The position numbers and the translations under genes were made by a program. This document shows, piece after piece, positions 38,020-50,400 of a stretch of DNA of 64,000 bases. Numbering within the stretch: the first letter of the stretch is position 1; every line of letters begins with the position of its first letter. The notes beneath the pieces were generated by a model. The model ran no database searches, had not been told where the DNA came from, and was given only the letters and a program-made list of their open reading frames with translations. This DNA comes from Polytrichum commune (Eukaryota; Streptophyta; Polytrichopsida; Polytrichales; Polytrichaceae), in contig OX485803.1 of the NCBI GenBank assembly GCA_950295325.1, forward strand, positions 33,736,554 through 33,800,553, read 5' to 3'.

Positions 38020-40530
38020 TTATGAAGCCTTAAGATCATCCAGACCAACAGATTTCTGCACCATATATCAATTAATTCAGTAAAATGGCACTCGACTCAA
38101 TACCATGACCTTCTCCATATAACAACATCGCGGGAGACCAATGTGAACATTGTTGCAATACAATATTTACTTACCAAGTATTTGTGATTCTCCTCCAAAA
38201 TTGGTGAAAATTCTGCGACAAATCGCTCCATATCCTCACTTGAATTTCCCAATGCCAGGGTCTCATAGAATTTAGCCCTCTCAGGAACCAACTTCATGGC
38301 AACCTGAAATTATCAACAAAATTCCCAATGTCAATCCCTAGAACATCCTTGCGCATTTGAAGCTACCCGAATCTATAATGTTAAAAAACATGTGAAATCA
38401 AGACATTCAAGTTCTTGTCTGTACCATAAACGCAGCACTTGCGATCCACCCATGAAACTTCTTCAAGGTCGATGTGTATGCTGCAGTAGCACATTGAGTC
38501 ATGGTCCACTCGGGATGAGCTGTCAGGTTCCGGAAGAGCTCCACCAAGAAATCCATAGCCCTGACATATTTTGAATATAGTTATGACACAATGAAATTAC
38601 CATATGCAGTCAAATAGCGTTCTGGCAATGTTTCAAATCACATGTTAAAACGTAAACCCAATCTGTTGCATCTCCCACTGTTTCAAGGAACTTCCAGTAA
38701 GCTAGCTGGTCCTAAGGAATATTAAAATACCAGCAACACTAACTACTTCGCGTAGATATACAGAGGCTTGTGATTTTTCACTAATTAGTCTTCTACTCTA
38801 GTAATTAAGGTTACAATTCTGCCTGATGACAGTATCAAACAAAGTAAACATTAGTTAAGGGAATACTAAGCTCCCGGCCATGTAAACTGTCGTAATTCGA
38901 ATATTCTTGGCTCAAAATTATACTAAAAGAGACACTTGACCTAGAAGAACCTTATGATCTCCTCGTTCAACTTACCGAATGACGGATATTCAGAAGCACT
39001 TTGAACAATACAAGAATCACACCAAATACAACCGACATAAACACATGGATCCTCTGTGAAAGGCCTCGGTATATCCTTCAACAGAATCGTCATGTAGCAA
39101 AGCTACTCGGTTATACACTCGTATATATGGTTTTTGGCATCATCGACATTCACAATTCTTGACCTACGCCCACACTGGAATTATTCAACATGACAAGATC
39201 TCAGCTCGCCCTAGTCTAATGGTTGTCATCGTTTGGTCACCACTGGCATTGACATCTTCTCACAACGCACGCAATAGAGAATTTAAAACATTCTGGTGCA
39301 TCGCAGTTTACCATGAGCTCTCACTAATCTAAGAGTCCAGCTGACATCGAAGCAAGATCATTCCACGAAGGGAACACCCACGACCTTCAAAGCGTATTCA
39401 GACGCCATTCATCACTTCATTAATATCAAAATTCAGTAGAACAATATTTTGCTAGAGAGCGAATCCTGGATCCAACTGACGGAAAAAAGGATTATAACCC
39501 TGCATTGCTCTGCGAGCACTAAATGTCACCAACCTTATTAGATTCACAATGGTTGGCGAAGTAAGAAGCACTCGATGTACAAACTTGGAAGGATGTGACG
39601 ATTTATAACTAGGTCACAACAAAATATACCAAGCATTATAAATCGCTTTAACGTCCATATACGAGTGTCTTCTGGCGATATACAAATTGGACTATTGGCA
39701 TCGTAAATGTCACTCCATTGGAGCATGTAACCCAACGCTGTAGAGAATACATATTCAAAACATAAATAAAATCCCACCTAATAGGCTCGAATCAACAGAT
39801 GCAAAAACACTGAACAGAGGATGCGAATGTCTATGTAAGCTGCAATGAAAATATTCACCTTGTCAACCATAACAAGCCGTTGCTGCAACTTGACGAGTCT
39901 TTGGCGGTCTTGTTTGCAACTTCTTGACGAGACATCTCATACAGAAGGGTATACGCAGTTGGATCTGTTTCGTACTTGGCATCCAGCCTCTGCAAGAAGG
40001 AATAAAGAAAAATGAATGAAAGGCATCATCACATCACATTCCACTACATTGGATCACATCACATGGCACCACATGAGAAAACAGGGGAAATTCACTCAGC
40101 ACATAGAAATTCCTCATCAATCGAGCATGGTGCTGATAGCCAGGGACAGTTACCGAAATGTTTCCACCGACATCTGACTTCACCAACGTCATAGAGCTTC
40201 CAAATTTCTCTGCACCGCATAATCACGGACATACAATCAAATCCACGTCATCACAACAACACTCTCAAGGACAATTGCGAAGCTGGATATAACAAACCAA
40301 GCACCCATTGGGTTCTTTACTCGAATCGGAGACCTAGAGAACGAGCTGAGCAACGGTAGGATCAAATTGGCATAAGTGAACACTCCGGGAGCATACATAC
40401 CTATCACTGGAAGGACATTACGGCACACATCAAGAAATGGCTTTGTGAGCATCTCCCCTTCTGGTGACTTGACACTCTTCATCAACTCTAATGCGGGGCC
40501 GAACACGGTGACGGTAGCCATCTCAGCCAT
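38020..40530 (-). CDS. GLTP: Glycolipid transfer protein, 6 exons
   Basis: This cytosolic all-helical protein moves glycosphingolipids between membranes. The 205 aa model has exons 40530-40401, 40209-40154, 39989-39859, 38560-38425, 38303-38175 and 38055-38020 (618 nt, GT-AG). It fits plant GLTP1-type proteins of about 200 aa from end to end. MLTKPFLDVC is near the start and the sequence ends KSVGLDDLKAS. Residues equivalent to the human headgroup site are visible: D56 and N60 in SDVGGNIS, R63 in place of lysine, W103 in NGLLWLTR and H142 in KKFHGW. The start at 40530 gives MAEMATVTVF; an in-frame ATG at 40641 would add 37 residues that look like translated 5' UTR. The gene is divergent to SEC24, almost 7 kb away. 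Confidence 0.93.
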
Positions 40531-40913
40531 CTGAATCCTGGCGATCTGCAGTGAAGAGAAGAGAAGCGAAGCGATGAGAGCTCCGGAAGGCTTGAAGTGA
40601 GATCGAAGAAGAAGAAGTAAGTTAGGGATCTGGTATGCCAATCATCATCTGTGGGCGAGGGCCTTTGTAGCGAGCACTCGGGCAACCCGAGCCCTAATTT
40701 GCGCAACAGGGCTGAAATTTCGGAGGCAACGTAGAGGGTGGAGCTGTGACTGTGAGCTCCAAGTGGGGGAGGTAACTCAACGTAACTAAACACATGCCAT
40801 ACCACACAACGCCACCTCAAGTGTAAGCTAACTTCCCACCCTCTTCTCCATGCCTAGCTTTCCTCAAAGCTTGGCTTAAGTTAAGTTACCCGAGTGTACC
40901 AACTACTAACTTA

Positions 40914-41446
40914 GGGCCGCTTTACACCTAGAGGCCGGGCCAATTTCCCTTGAGGCCGATTGCACAAAATTTCAGCCTTTTTTGGGTTGGAGGCCGGCCT
41001 CTACTACACATTATAATAAGATTATACCGGGGGCCAATTTTCTCATATGTAAAGGCCCTCGGGCCAAGAAGCCAAGCTGATTCAAAAAAATTAGCCTAAT
41101 CCAACGGATGTAGCATAATCTAAGATAGAGCCTTTAGATTCCACATAATCCAATGGATCTAGTTCACTTTAAAAAATTATACTTTATTTAAGAAGATTTT
41201 TTTAGTGGAATATGACATTGGCCTCTAGGCCAAGAATTGGCCTTCCATTTTGGGTGCACCCAATTCAACGAGCTCGGGCCGTGTCATAACATACATTTTT
41301 TAATTTAAAAAATCATACCACCAAATCGGCCCGGCCTCTAGATGTAAAGGGGTTGGGGCCGATTTGAACCTTTTGACCAATCACAAATGAGGATTTCAAG
41401 CCTCTTACACAACGAATTGGCCCGGCCTCTAAGTGTAAAGCGGCCC
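40914..41446. mobile_element. Tourist-like (PIF/Harbinger-type) MITE
   Basis: The 32-bp terminal inverted repeats begin GGGCCGCTTTACAC and contain GAGGCCGGGCCAATT, with one mismatch between ends. They are flanked by TTA on both sides (40911-40913 and 41447-41449), the TWA-type target duplication of PIF/Harbinger elements. The total is 533 bp with no transposase. The terminal motif recurs internally near 41325-41365 (GGCCCGGCCTCTAGATGTAA), suggesting a nested or rearranged copy. Confidence 0.9.
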
Positions 41447-42210
41447 TTACACTCGGTATACACGAGTGCATTTGGTTTAGTGTGGCCCATACTATTTATT
41501 GGCTCTGTCTATAGGACAGAGACCATGCATCAACTTCTTCGTTTCAAGAGCAAATTTCCTAACCACTTTGTGTTCACACTTGGACGTTACTTGTTCTTGT
41601 TATTTTTGGTCCACTTTATGTAATGTGGATGTTAACTATAGTTTATATATGTAAGTGTTCCCTAAAATGCATTGAAAGAAATCTAGTTAATTATAGTTAT
41701 TTCAGTAGTTCTTGATTATTTATTTTAAAAATTTTGGGTGATAAATGAGTAGCTTCAATCCTTGACATGTATTCGAGAAGAAGGTGCACAAAATCCAAGA
41801 AAGGTTTGGTATAGTGAATAGCCATGAATTGGCATGAGCAAAGTGGACAACTACAATTATAGTCTTTCATAATAAAGCACAGAGCCTCACGGTTCTACCG
41901 TTTTCTTGTTTATCATTGACCCACCCGTGATGTTCTTGCAATCGTTGAGCCAGGCAACCAAAGGAGGTGGCATGACACACTTGTTGAGGAGGAGGCTTAT
42001 GGGCCTTTCCCGAAATGCAGGCCTGTGAGGCGGCCACGTCACTTTCTCTAGGGTTAGGGTTTCGGTTATGTCTCCTCCATTGTCGCATAATGATAAGTCA
42101 TGGATGTCACTTGATTAACATGGTGAATTATTGATGCACTTGTTATTTTTCCATGCAAGGGGGTCTGACAAGCAATTTCTTAGCCTACAAAAGCTCTCCT
42201 TCATGATTGT

Positions 42211-42243
42211 TCACACTATATATGATATTTAGTGTCACTTGCC
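42211..42243. repeat. Solo terminus of the palindrome-ended MITE family
   Basis: CACTATATATGATATTTAGT and the following GTCACTTGCC match the left end of the family. The rest of the element was not found adjacent, so it is a fragment about 80 bp outside the next copy. Confidence 0.6.
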
Positions 42244-42320
42244 TATAGGGAGTCCAACTCCCAAAAGGATATGGGGTTCTTTTTCAAAGGGGGGGATTAA
42301 CCATGTGAGAGGAAGCACTA

Positions 42321-42751
42321 CACTAAATATTGTGTTTAATGTCACTTCCTATTTGAATTACGCAATGCTACACTCTAACTTTGTAGTATCATGCTTGTGT
42401 CATAGGGTATTTTATATCACTATGGTAGCTTTCCATATGACACTTCTTATGAATAAGTGAACAAAGATTGTCATTGATGATGGATGAGTTCATCGATTGG
42501 CCATAACCCTGCCTTTTCTTGTTAGAAACTTGTGATGAAATATTGTCATGGATGAGTGCAATTTGGATGAAAAATCACTTGGTAAGTGATAGTAATTGCA
42601 ACATTGTAAATCTACAATCCCTGAATTTTTTTTACAAGGACAGACAAATAATGTTGGGTTAACATTTTGTGTTTGTAACACTACACCACTGTTCACAGTT
42701 GGTAATGAGCAAGACAATTACAATTGGTGACACTAAATATCATATTTAGTG
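42321..42751. mobile_element. MITE copy 3, enlarged member of the palindrome-ended family
   Basis: It begins CACTAAATAT with GTCACTTCCTATTTGAATTA close behind and ends CACTAAATAT, C, ATATTTAGTG. TA flanks both sides. At 431 bp it is about twice the usual size, so it probably carries an insertion or is a longer relative. Confidence 0.7.
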
Positions 42752-42994
42752 TAGTATACCATGTGACATTATGGAATAACACAAAGTTTATATTGCAATA
42801 ATGATAATAGATACAATGATGACAATGTGATGCATGCGAGCATATGGTTTGCACTCTTTGGTGGTATATTTTAATGTCAAAACTAATGATATGCGGGAGG
42901 TAGACATGATAATAAGGAGTGAGATTTAAATTGAGAACATCCGTTCCCTAAAGTTTTGGGATGTAAGAAAGGGAGTGACATTAAGGAGGTTTAG

Positions 42995-43183
42995 AGTGTA
43001 CTTTTATTAACTGTATATGTCATATGTTATCAACAAATGTCAATTTGGTTGTTTGAACATTATAGAACACTAGCAACTTTAATTGGTAAAAAAATGCATC
43101 AATGATAAATTCTAAAAAATGAAAAAAGGATATAGCATTGTGTAAATTTGAATAGTAAGTAACTTTTAATATCATATTTAGTG
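42995..43183. mobile_element. MITE copy 4, left end truncated
   Basis: The sequence TTATCAACAAATGTCAATTT ... GTTTGAACATTATAGAACA ... TTGGTAAAAAAA matches the interior of copy 1. The right end closes with ATATCATATTTAGTG followed by TA. The left palindrome is missing or too diverged to see. Confidence 0.7.
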
Positions 43184-43751
43184 TACTTGCAAATGGATTT
43201 GAACTAACATGTGGATATTGACTAGCAAGGATGCACCTACATGCTTGAAAATAGAATGTCACTTCCGAGTAGAATACTTTAGTCATAGCAACACTTAGAT
43301 GCTTCATAAATGAAAGGATGTTGTGTGCACACATAAGAGAGCAACCATCCTCTAGAGGACTTCTCCTTGCCACTAACTACAATCACAAGTTCGCATATAA
43401 CTGGGATATACACTACATTTTTTTCTTTCTATCGAGGATATGGATCCCTTGAGCTTTGTGATATTTCTTGGATTTTTCGCTCCATACAATAAATGTCATC
43501 ATGTAATTTCAAATTTTTATTTCAAAAATTACTTTTAAAGCATTCAATGTTTAAATTAATGGATGTGGCATTTTTCATATATGTATACAATTTAGTGTTA
43601 TTTTTCACACATAATGTGCATGACATTCAATTCTATAAACAATGTCAGTCTATGCATATTGGCCATCCAAGGCATTACAATACTTATTTGATGTATTTAA
43701 GAGTAGACATCATAAAGTCATGTGACGTAATGGTGGGTCAAGTCATATCTT

Positions 43752-43755
<4 letters not shown>

Positions 43756-43787
<32 letters not shown>

Positions 43788-43812
43788 TATATATATATAT
43801 ATAGATATATAT
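43756..43812. repeat. (AT)n microsatellite
   Basis: About 57 bp of alternating TA with occasional AGATAT interruptions. Confidence 0.9.
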
Positions 43813-45957
43813 TTTAGGCATAATTGACAACCACAAGTTTGAATGGAAAGGGTCAAGATATGGGTGCTTTTTGGGTTTGACACGAGAGAGAGAGGTTTCT
43901 TGTTGTGTAGCATCATTGTGAATTCTCATGTTTGGAATTTATCATATATATTTGTTTTTTTAATGTTTTTGTGAGTCTAAGTTGAGTGGAATTACATTTC
44001 CAAAATGATAATTCCGCTACAATATGATATTCACAAAAAAAATTCGATATGTAGAATATTTGTGTGAGAGATTAGTTATCTTCCTTTTGACCTACAATAA
44101 GAAATATTTCATATGTTTATCTATAAGCTCCATTTGTAAAGGGTTTTGCTTTTGACCTTGAAAATACTATATGGGCGTTATAGGTTGAATGGTAAATTTT
44201 GGCACGGGGGGGTCACACCCCCTTACATTTTGTAACCACGTGCGATAATGGGGTATATTTAATGGGGGGTAGTTATGCACCTCTCGGTATTTTTTCCCTC
44301 CCTATTTGTAGATATAAAGTTGCTTTGACATATTTTTAAGCACCCTATGTTTATTTGTAATTTTTTAGAGAGACCAATTTTTGGCATCATATTTTTTTTT
44401 ATAAATCGTACAAGTACACAAATAGTGAACGGAATACTATAGCATTGCAAAATCAACTATGTGGGCAACAAACGTTCCACACCATCCATCTTATCATTTA
44501 ATCGGTTTCAATTAGTTATACCAATGCTAAAGCATTCAAAATGCCATTCAAAACACAACCAATAACACTTGGAGTTTAGTTAAAAGATTACCAATGAACA
44601 TGAAGATAACAAAATGTACAAGCTAACATAGACAAGTTGTAAACACGGATAGAACAAAACAAGAATTATAATCAATTGTCATAAGACATGAAATTTTGCA
44701 TAATTATCTACTCCAAAACAAAAGATTGCATTCAATTGAAAAAACCAAATACAAAAATTGAAAACATTTACTTTAATTGTGTTCACAAACACATTCAACC
44801 TTGTACCAAATATTTACAATGTGAAGGGTTAGGATATAACTATGCACCCTCCAATACATGTCAAGGTACATATCGATATCCTCTATAATGTCATGATAAG
44901 ACAAAATGTTTTGGAGAGGTTTAACACCAATGATGACAAATAACTAAAACTAATTGTTGGCATGAGGCGGGCAACCTTTGAAGTCTCCAACCACTCCATC
45001 ACGTATCCTCCAAGGCAAAGCGCAATCCTCTGAGTCTACCATGGTGAGGTGCCAAATGTTGTAGCGCATCATCGATCATCTACAAAAGGTTGTTGTAGCA
45101 AAAAGGCAATGAATAGAATGTTGGCATATTAGACACTACTAGCAAGACAAGTAAAACTAATAACAAAAATTTATGAAGAATGAACTACATTCCAATCTTA
45201 ATTCTCATAATTTCATGGCTTGAAAACTAGGTTTTTTGAGTGAAACACCTGTGTGAATGTTGTGAATGCTATGGAGCAATGAAAAAAGCTCCAAAAAATG
45301 TGTCTTACCTACCGCCTTTGTGCCACGCTTCACTACTTCACCCCTTCACGCTTCACCAACGCAAGACCTCCTACCCAAACGCTTCACCGCCTTCACGCCA
45401 CTATGCTTGTCCAAACCCTAAGCCAACCCAAGGGCCGTTGAGAAGTCACAATGTTCCTTCCCCCAAAAAAATCCACAACATTTTTCCTCCATACTAACAC
45501 TTTTCATTCAAATTTGGACAGAATTTACACAATTCTTCATCCAAGTAATCAAACCCATAATTATTCTATTGATTCTACTACCCACATTTGGGGGGATCCA
45601 ATATCTATAATCCTATTTTTTTTCTACTGATTACTAAAATGGAGGAATTATTCACCGCCCTATTTTATATGTAATCATGTATGGGACATATTTCCAAAGC
45701 TATGGTAGATCTAACGAAGTTATAAATTTTACCCTCAATGAATTAAATTGACCCTATTTTTTATCTCACGTGGTTTCTAAAATTCCGATAGTCACCCCCC
45801 CGTGAATTTTGGAAGGGTGGACATGGATGCAAACAAATTTCTTTTGTTTGAAAATTGTGTGTGATGAAGAATGCCACATGTAGCTTCTTTTGAGTACACT
45901 ATGAATATTTTCTTAAAACATTTTTTTAATTCCATTGCCGACTTTAAGTTGGAGATT

Positions 45958-46235
45958 GCTTATGTCCCTTGTGATGAACTTTGAAGTGTTCAATGATTAA
46001 AGCTTTAACTACCGTTTCAAAGCATGTTCTATACACATAAATTTTAAATTTTAGATTTTGACACTAGGACATGTTCTTCACATTTGTAATAGTTGTGGCG
46101 GAATAGGTAGTAGGAAATCAAACTACTTGTTTGCACATCCTTATGCCCTTGTGATGAACTCCAAAGTGCTCAACAATCAAAATCTTAACCACCAGTTTGG
46201 GCATGTTCTATACACGTAGATTTCAAATTTTAGAA
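45958..46235. repeat. Diverged direct duplication, about 105 bp units
   Basis: TATGTCCCTTGTGATGAACT ... AAGTGTTCAATGATTAAAG ... GCATGTTCTATACAC recurs about 175 bp later as TATGCCCTTGTGATGAACT ... AAGTGCTCAACAATCAAAA ... GCATGTTCTATACAC. No coding sense was recognised. Confidence 0.75.
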
Positions 46236-47446
46236 TAACTAAATTACATTATATATATTGCATCTTCGATTTGACTTGGAACCCCAATGCTTTCAGATGG
46301 TCGTTTTAGCACTAAATTCTTTGATTTAGGTTCACATGGAATAATATCATGAAACATTTTTATTTCATTAAAATTATGAAATGATTCTTCAAAGTAAATA
46401 TAAGTACATTTCAATATTCAAATTAATAACTTAAACAATCTCAATGTCCAAATATAAATTAATACATGTTTGAGATCTCTCTCTCTCTCCACATATATAT
46501 ATATATTAATTTTTTTTAATTTTTTTTTTGTGCTACCTAAGTCATATGTCATTGTCAATGGTGGGTAGAGCATTGCAGAACCTATAATTTTGTTTTAATA
46601 AGTAACTTCCTTAATCTACTTACAAACATTGAGATACAGATGTCACGTGATAAAATCACTCTGGAATGCATGGCAAACAAAAGAAGGTTAGTGGGCACCG
46701 ACCATCTAACTTAGTACGGACTTTTCTTACTTAAAGAGTACGGCCACATCCTTGGAACGGAATTCCCCACGCAAGCCAACCTTTACCGTGATTACAGATG
46801 AGGCGATCGAGTTTGAGAAAAACCGGATCAAGTTCAAGATGTTAGGCAGATTGCCGATCATTCTAGAAAAATAACAAAATTTAATTGACGAAGAAAAACT
46901 GAAAGAAATGAACACTGTGAGCAGTTGGACATGGAACACACTTGGATGTCTGCCGATTTTGCCCCATTTGGTCCAAATTCTGCATTCATGTGGAGAGCGA
47001 TCCCACTTATTACATTCAAGGAACTCAGTTAGCTTATACTCATACATTGGCCGTTGTCATGAGGGTCCTCGGAAAAGGAGGACACCAAATACCTAGGTAG
47101 CATGCCTAGTAAAAATAAAAAGCACATCATAAACCTGGACTCACATTGATCCCTCCTAGATGCCAGCGATGCGGTCTGACGCAGTGCAAGCCACTTATCA
47201 CGCGCCACGTGTAATGCCACGTCATGAGAAATGGGAATGGAGTCTAACGCTCACAGGGGACTCAAGGTTTGGTGAAACCCTAATTCCTGTCGTGCGAACC
47301 TCGGAGACACGGAGTCTCTCTCTGCGCTCTGGAGCGAGAGCGAGGGTGCGACGGATCCACTACGAGTTTGGGGAGGAACTAGGATCGTAAGTCAGCTTTT
47401 GTATGTAGAATCATCGCAAGGAATCGGTGGGTGACAGAGTAGAAAG

Positions 47447-50400
47447 ATGCAGCAGCAGCAGCAAGGAGGGAACCCGGGGTCACCCCGGTTTCCGAACCCT
47501 AATACTCCCAATGCTCCGCCACAGTTTTCGTCTTATGGAACTCCCGGTAAGTTGTGTTTTGATGTGATCCTCGTGCACGAGGCTTGTGTACACATTACTA
47601 ATGACGCTCTTCATCTTCCTAAAGCAATCGTGTCGGAGATAGTGTGAATTTTGGCTCGTGTTTTGATTGTCTTAATAGTGTGTTGTTGAGCTGGTCATGG
47701 TGTTCATATGTTTAATGCAATCGTGCTGAATATATGTACTTATAGAGAGAATTCTGAAAGATTGAGGCCCTAGTGATGATGTACCTGTTTCTGAAATTCG
47801 AGGAGATTTATTTTTATTTTGTCATGTGAAGTTAACGTGTTTTAATTTTCAATGTGTTGTTCGATTTTTATTTTCTTCTTTCTTTCGGAAAGGTTCCATG
47901 CAGAGACCCGGACCACCACCATCATGGCAAGGCCGTCCACCAGGTGCTCAATTTCGACCACATGTTAATCCAGGTCAACCTCCTTCTGGAGGGGTTCCTG
48001 GAACTTTAGCAGATGCGCTGCAAAACCCAATTTCTCCACTTCCAGCTGGTCCTCCATCATCAAGTTCCTACTTCCGACCAGGTGTAAACAGACCATCAGC
48101 TCCCCCTAGTGGGTTTCAGCCTTCTCAATCTATGCCACCAATTTCCGCTCCTCCTCCATTATTTTCTCGTCCCCCACCTCCCATGGCAGGTCCCCCAGGG
48201 GGCGGCTTTCACCCTCAATCTTTCTCTACACCTAGTGCATCACCAATGGGAATGGGGGCTCCTCCTCCTGCACAAACAATTCCTCACGGGAGTGTTCCGT
48301 TTGTTCCGTCAAGTGCACAACCTCCTCATGTAACAGGATCAATGCCTCCCCCTCAAGGTCCTGGTGGATATCCTCCCTCTGCCCGATACCCTGCTATGTC
48401 GGGTCCCCCTAGTTTTTCTGTGCCACCACTATCTGGACCTCCTCCTCAAAACACGAGGCCGTTGTTCAACAATCCCTCGCAGATTGCTCAATCTCAAGGT
48501 CCTCAATTTGGTGGCCCACCTCATCAACAGCAACATCAGTTTAATCCTGTACAGCAGCAATCAACATCTCCATATGATTTGTCAACTCCGTTATTGAGTT
48601 CTCAACCTCAACCTCCTCAGTTCTCGTCAGTGAATCCTCCTAAGTTTGGAGGCCCCCCATCAAGTCAAGGTTTCTATAGTGGACCTCCACCCTCGGCAAT
48701 GCCTGGACAGTATGGAGATGGGCAGGGTGGAGCTTTTGCACCCCCACCACCTCCCCTAGGTTCTTATGGTGCAACCTTTCAGCAACAAGCACAAGGACTG
48801 GTTGAAGATTTTCAATCTCTTTCACTGGTCCCATTACCTGGGTCAGTGGACAGTACTGTGGACCCAGGTACACTTCCAAGACCACGGGATGATGCAGAGG
48901 ACATGAATGCAACAGGGAGCCAAAATTGTCATTCTCGATACCTGCGTCTTACAACTAATGCCATGCCAAATGCTCATTCATTAGTGGCCCGCTGGCATTT
49001 ACCTCTGGGAGCTGTAGCTCACCCCCTTGCAGAAGCTCCTCCTGGGGTATGTTATCCAAATTTTAAGGACCTACATTGTGATCATTCACAAATTTTTAGA
49101 GCCAGTTCTATACTGACAATCTCTCTAAGTCAAGATTGTTCAGCTAGTGTTTCTGCACTCAGCTGAGCAGCAATTTTGACATGGGCAATAACCAATGCTG
49201 AACTTTTGATTTGATGTCAGTTAAAAGTTTATCACTGTGAATGTGGCTTTAGTTTGTGCACTGATGATAATAACCTTCTGTAGACCCTGGCTTCAACAAT
49301 TTGAGATATACAGACAATTGAATTGTAAACCTTGGGCACGTGTGTATTGCAGGAGGAGGTTCCAGTGGTTAACTTTGTGGGTACAAGTATCGTGAGGTGT
49401 CGACGGTGTCGCACTTATATCAATCCCTATGTCACATTTACTGACGGTGGACGGCGTTGGCGATGCAATGTGTGTGTTTTGTTGAATGAAGGTGGGTTCC
49501 ACCCAAGTGAATACTACACACAGAATTGCATGCTTTCTTGCTTGTGGAATTGGTGAATGCTCTCCCCCTGCTCTAAATTTTGGAAATTGTTGTGCAGTTC
49601 CTGTGGAGTACTTCTGTCCTTTGGATGAGAATGGACGACGACGAGATGCAGATGAGAGGCCAGAGCTTTCATGTGGAAGTGTTGAGTTTGTGGCTCCCAC
49701 TGAGTACATGGTGCGGCCACCTATGCCGCCTGTCTACTTCTTTCTGATCGATGTCTCCGTATCAGCTGTGAAGTCTGGGATGCTTAAGGTACATAATACT
49801 TCCCCCTGGGATTTGTCTCTTGAGATATTCATTATCGGCGCAACATATAATGAATAGTAGGTTATGAATCGTGTTCCCTGGGATCTTGAATCAGGATCGG
49901 ACTTAGGTTGGTTAATGCAGAAGATTTGGATTGGGAGAGGTGGGACTCAATGTGAATACATTTTGGATAGGATGGAGGTGAGAATAGTGGTTGATTTTTT
50001 TACATTCACCATTTGGACCAAAACCATGGGCACTGTGTACAAACAGTTGTAGTGCAGGATGCCTTGCTTTGGATTATTATGTCAAGGCTTGACTTGAACA
50101 TGTTCTTCAATTGCAGCAGGCAGAGATTCCTTCGAGTTGTTCAGAGAACTATAATGGTTTCTCTTTGGGGGTCATTGTTAGTAAAACTGTCTGCCTTGTC
50201 ATTGCAGGTTGCTGTTGAAACCATCAAGGACACACTTGACAAGTTGCCTGGCTATCCTAGAACACAAATTGGATTTGTCACCTTTGACAGCACGCTGCAC
50301 TTTTATAATCTTAAGGTTGGCTCCTTGCAATTAATCTTTCCTCTACATTTTAGTTGTATTCTTTAGGTGGTACTGCCTCTTTATTTTGCACAGTGATATC

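Larger units (their letters stand above)
40531..47446. other. Intergenic region between divergent GLTP and SEC24, rich in small transposons
   Basis: It begins with the GLTP promoter and 5' UTR and ends with the SEC24 5' UTR (about 47260-47446, possibly with an intron starting at the GTAAGT near 47389). In between are a Tourist-like MITE, several copies or fragments of the palindrome-ended MITE, AT microsatellites and a direct duplication at 45958-46235. The stretch 44200-45900 has no supportable gene. The open frames seen are short and unrecognised. Confidence 0.6.

Noticed and set aside
40531..40641. N-terminal extension of GLTP by 37 residues
   Set aside because: GLTP family proteins begin close to the MAEMATV start; the extension is Ser/Leu-rich without conservation and fits a 5' UTR.
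48640..48912. 90-codon antisense frame opposite SEC24 exon 2
   Set aside because: Shadow of the Pro/Gln-rich low-complexity coding sequence on the other strand.
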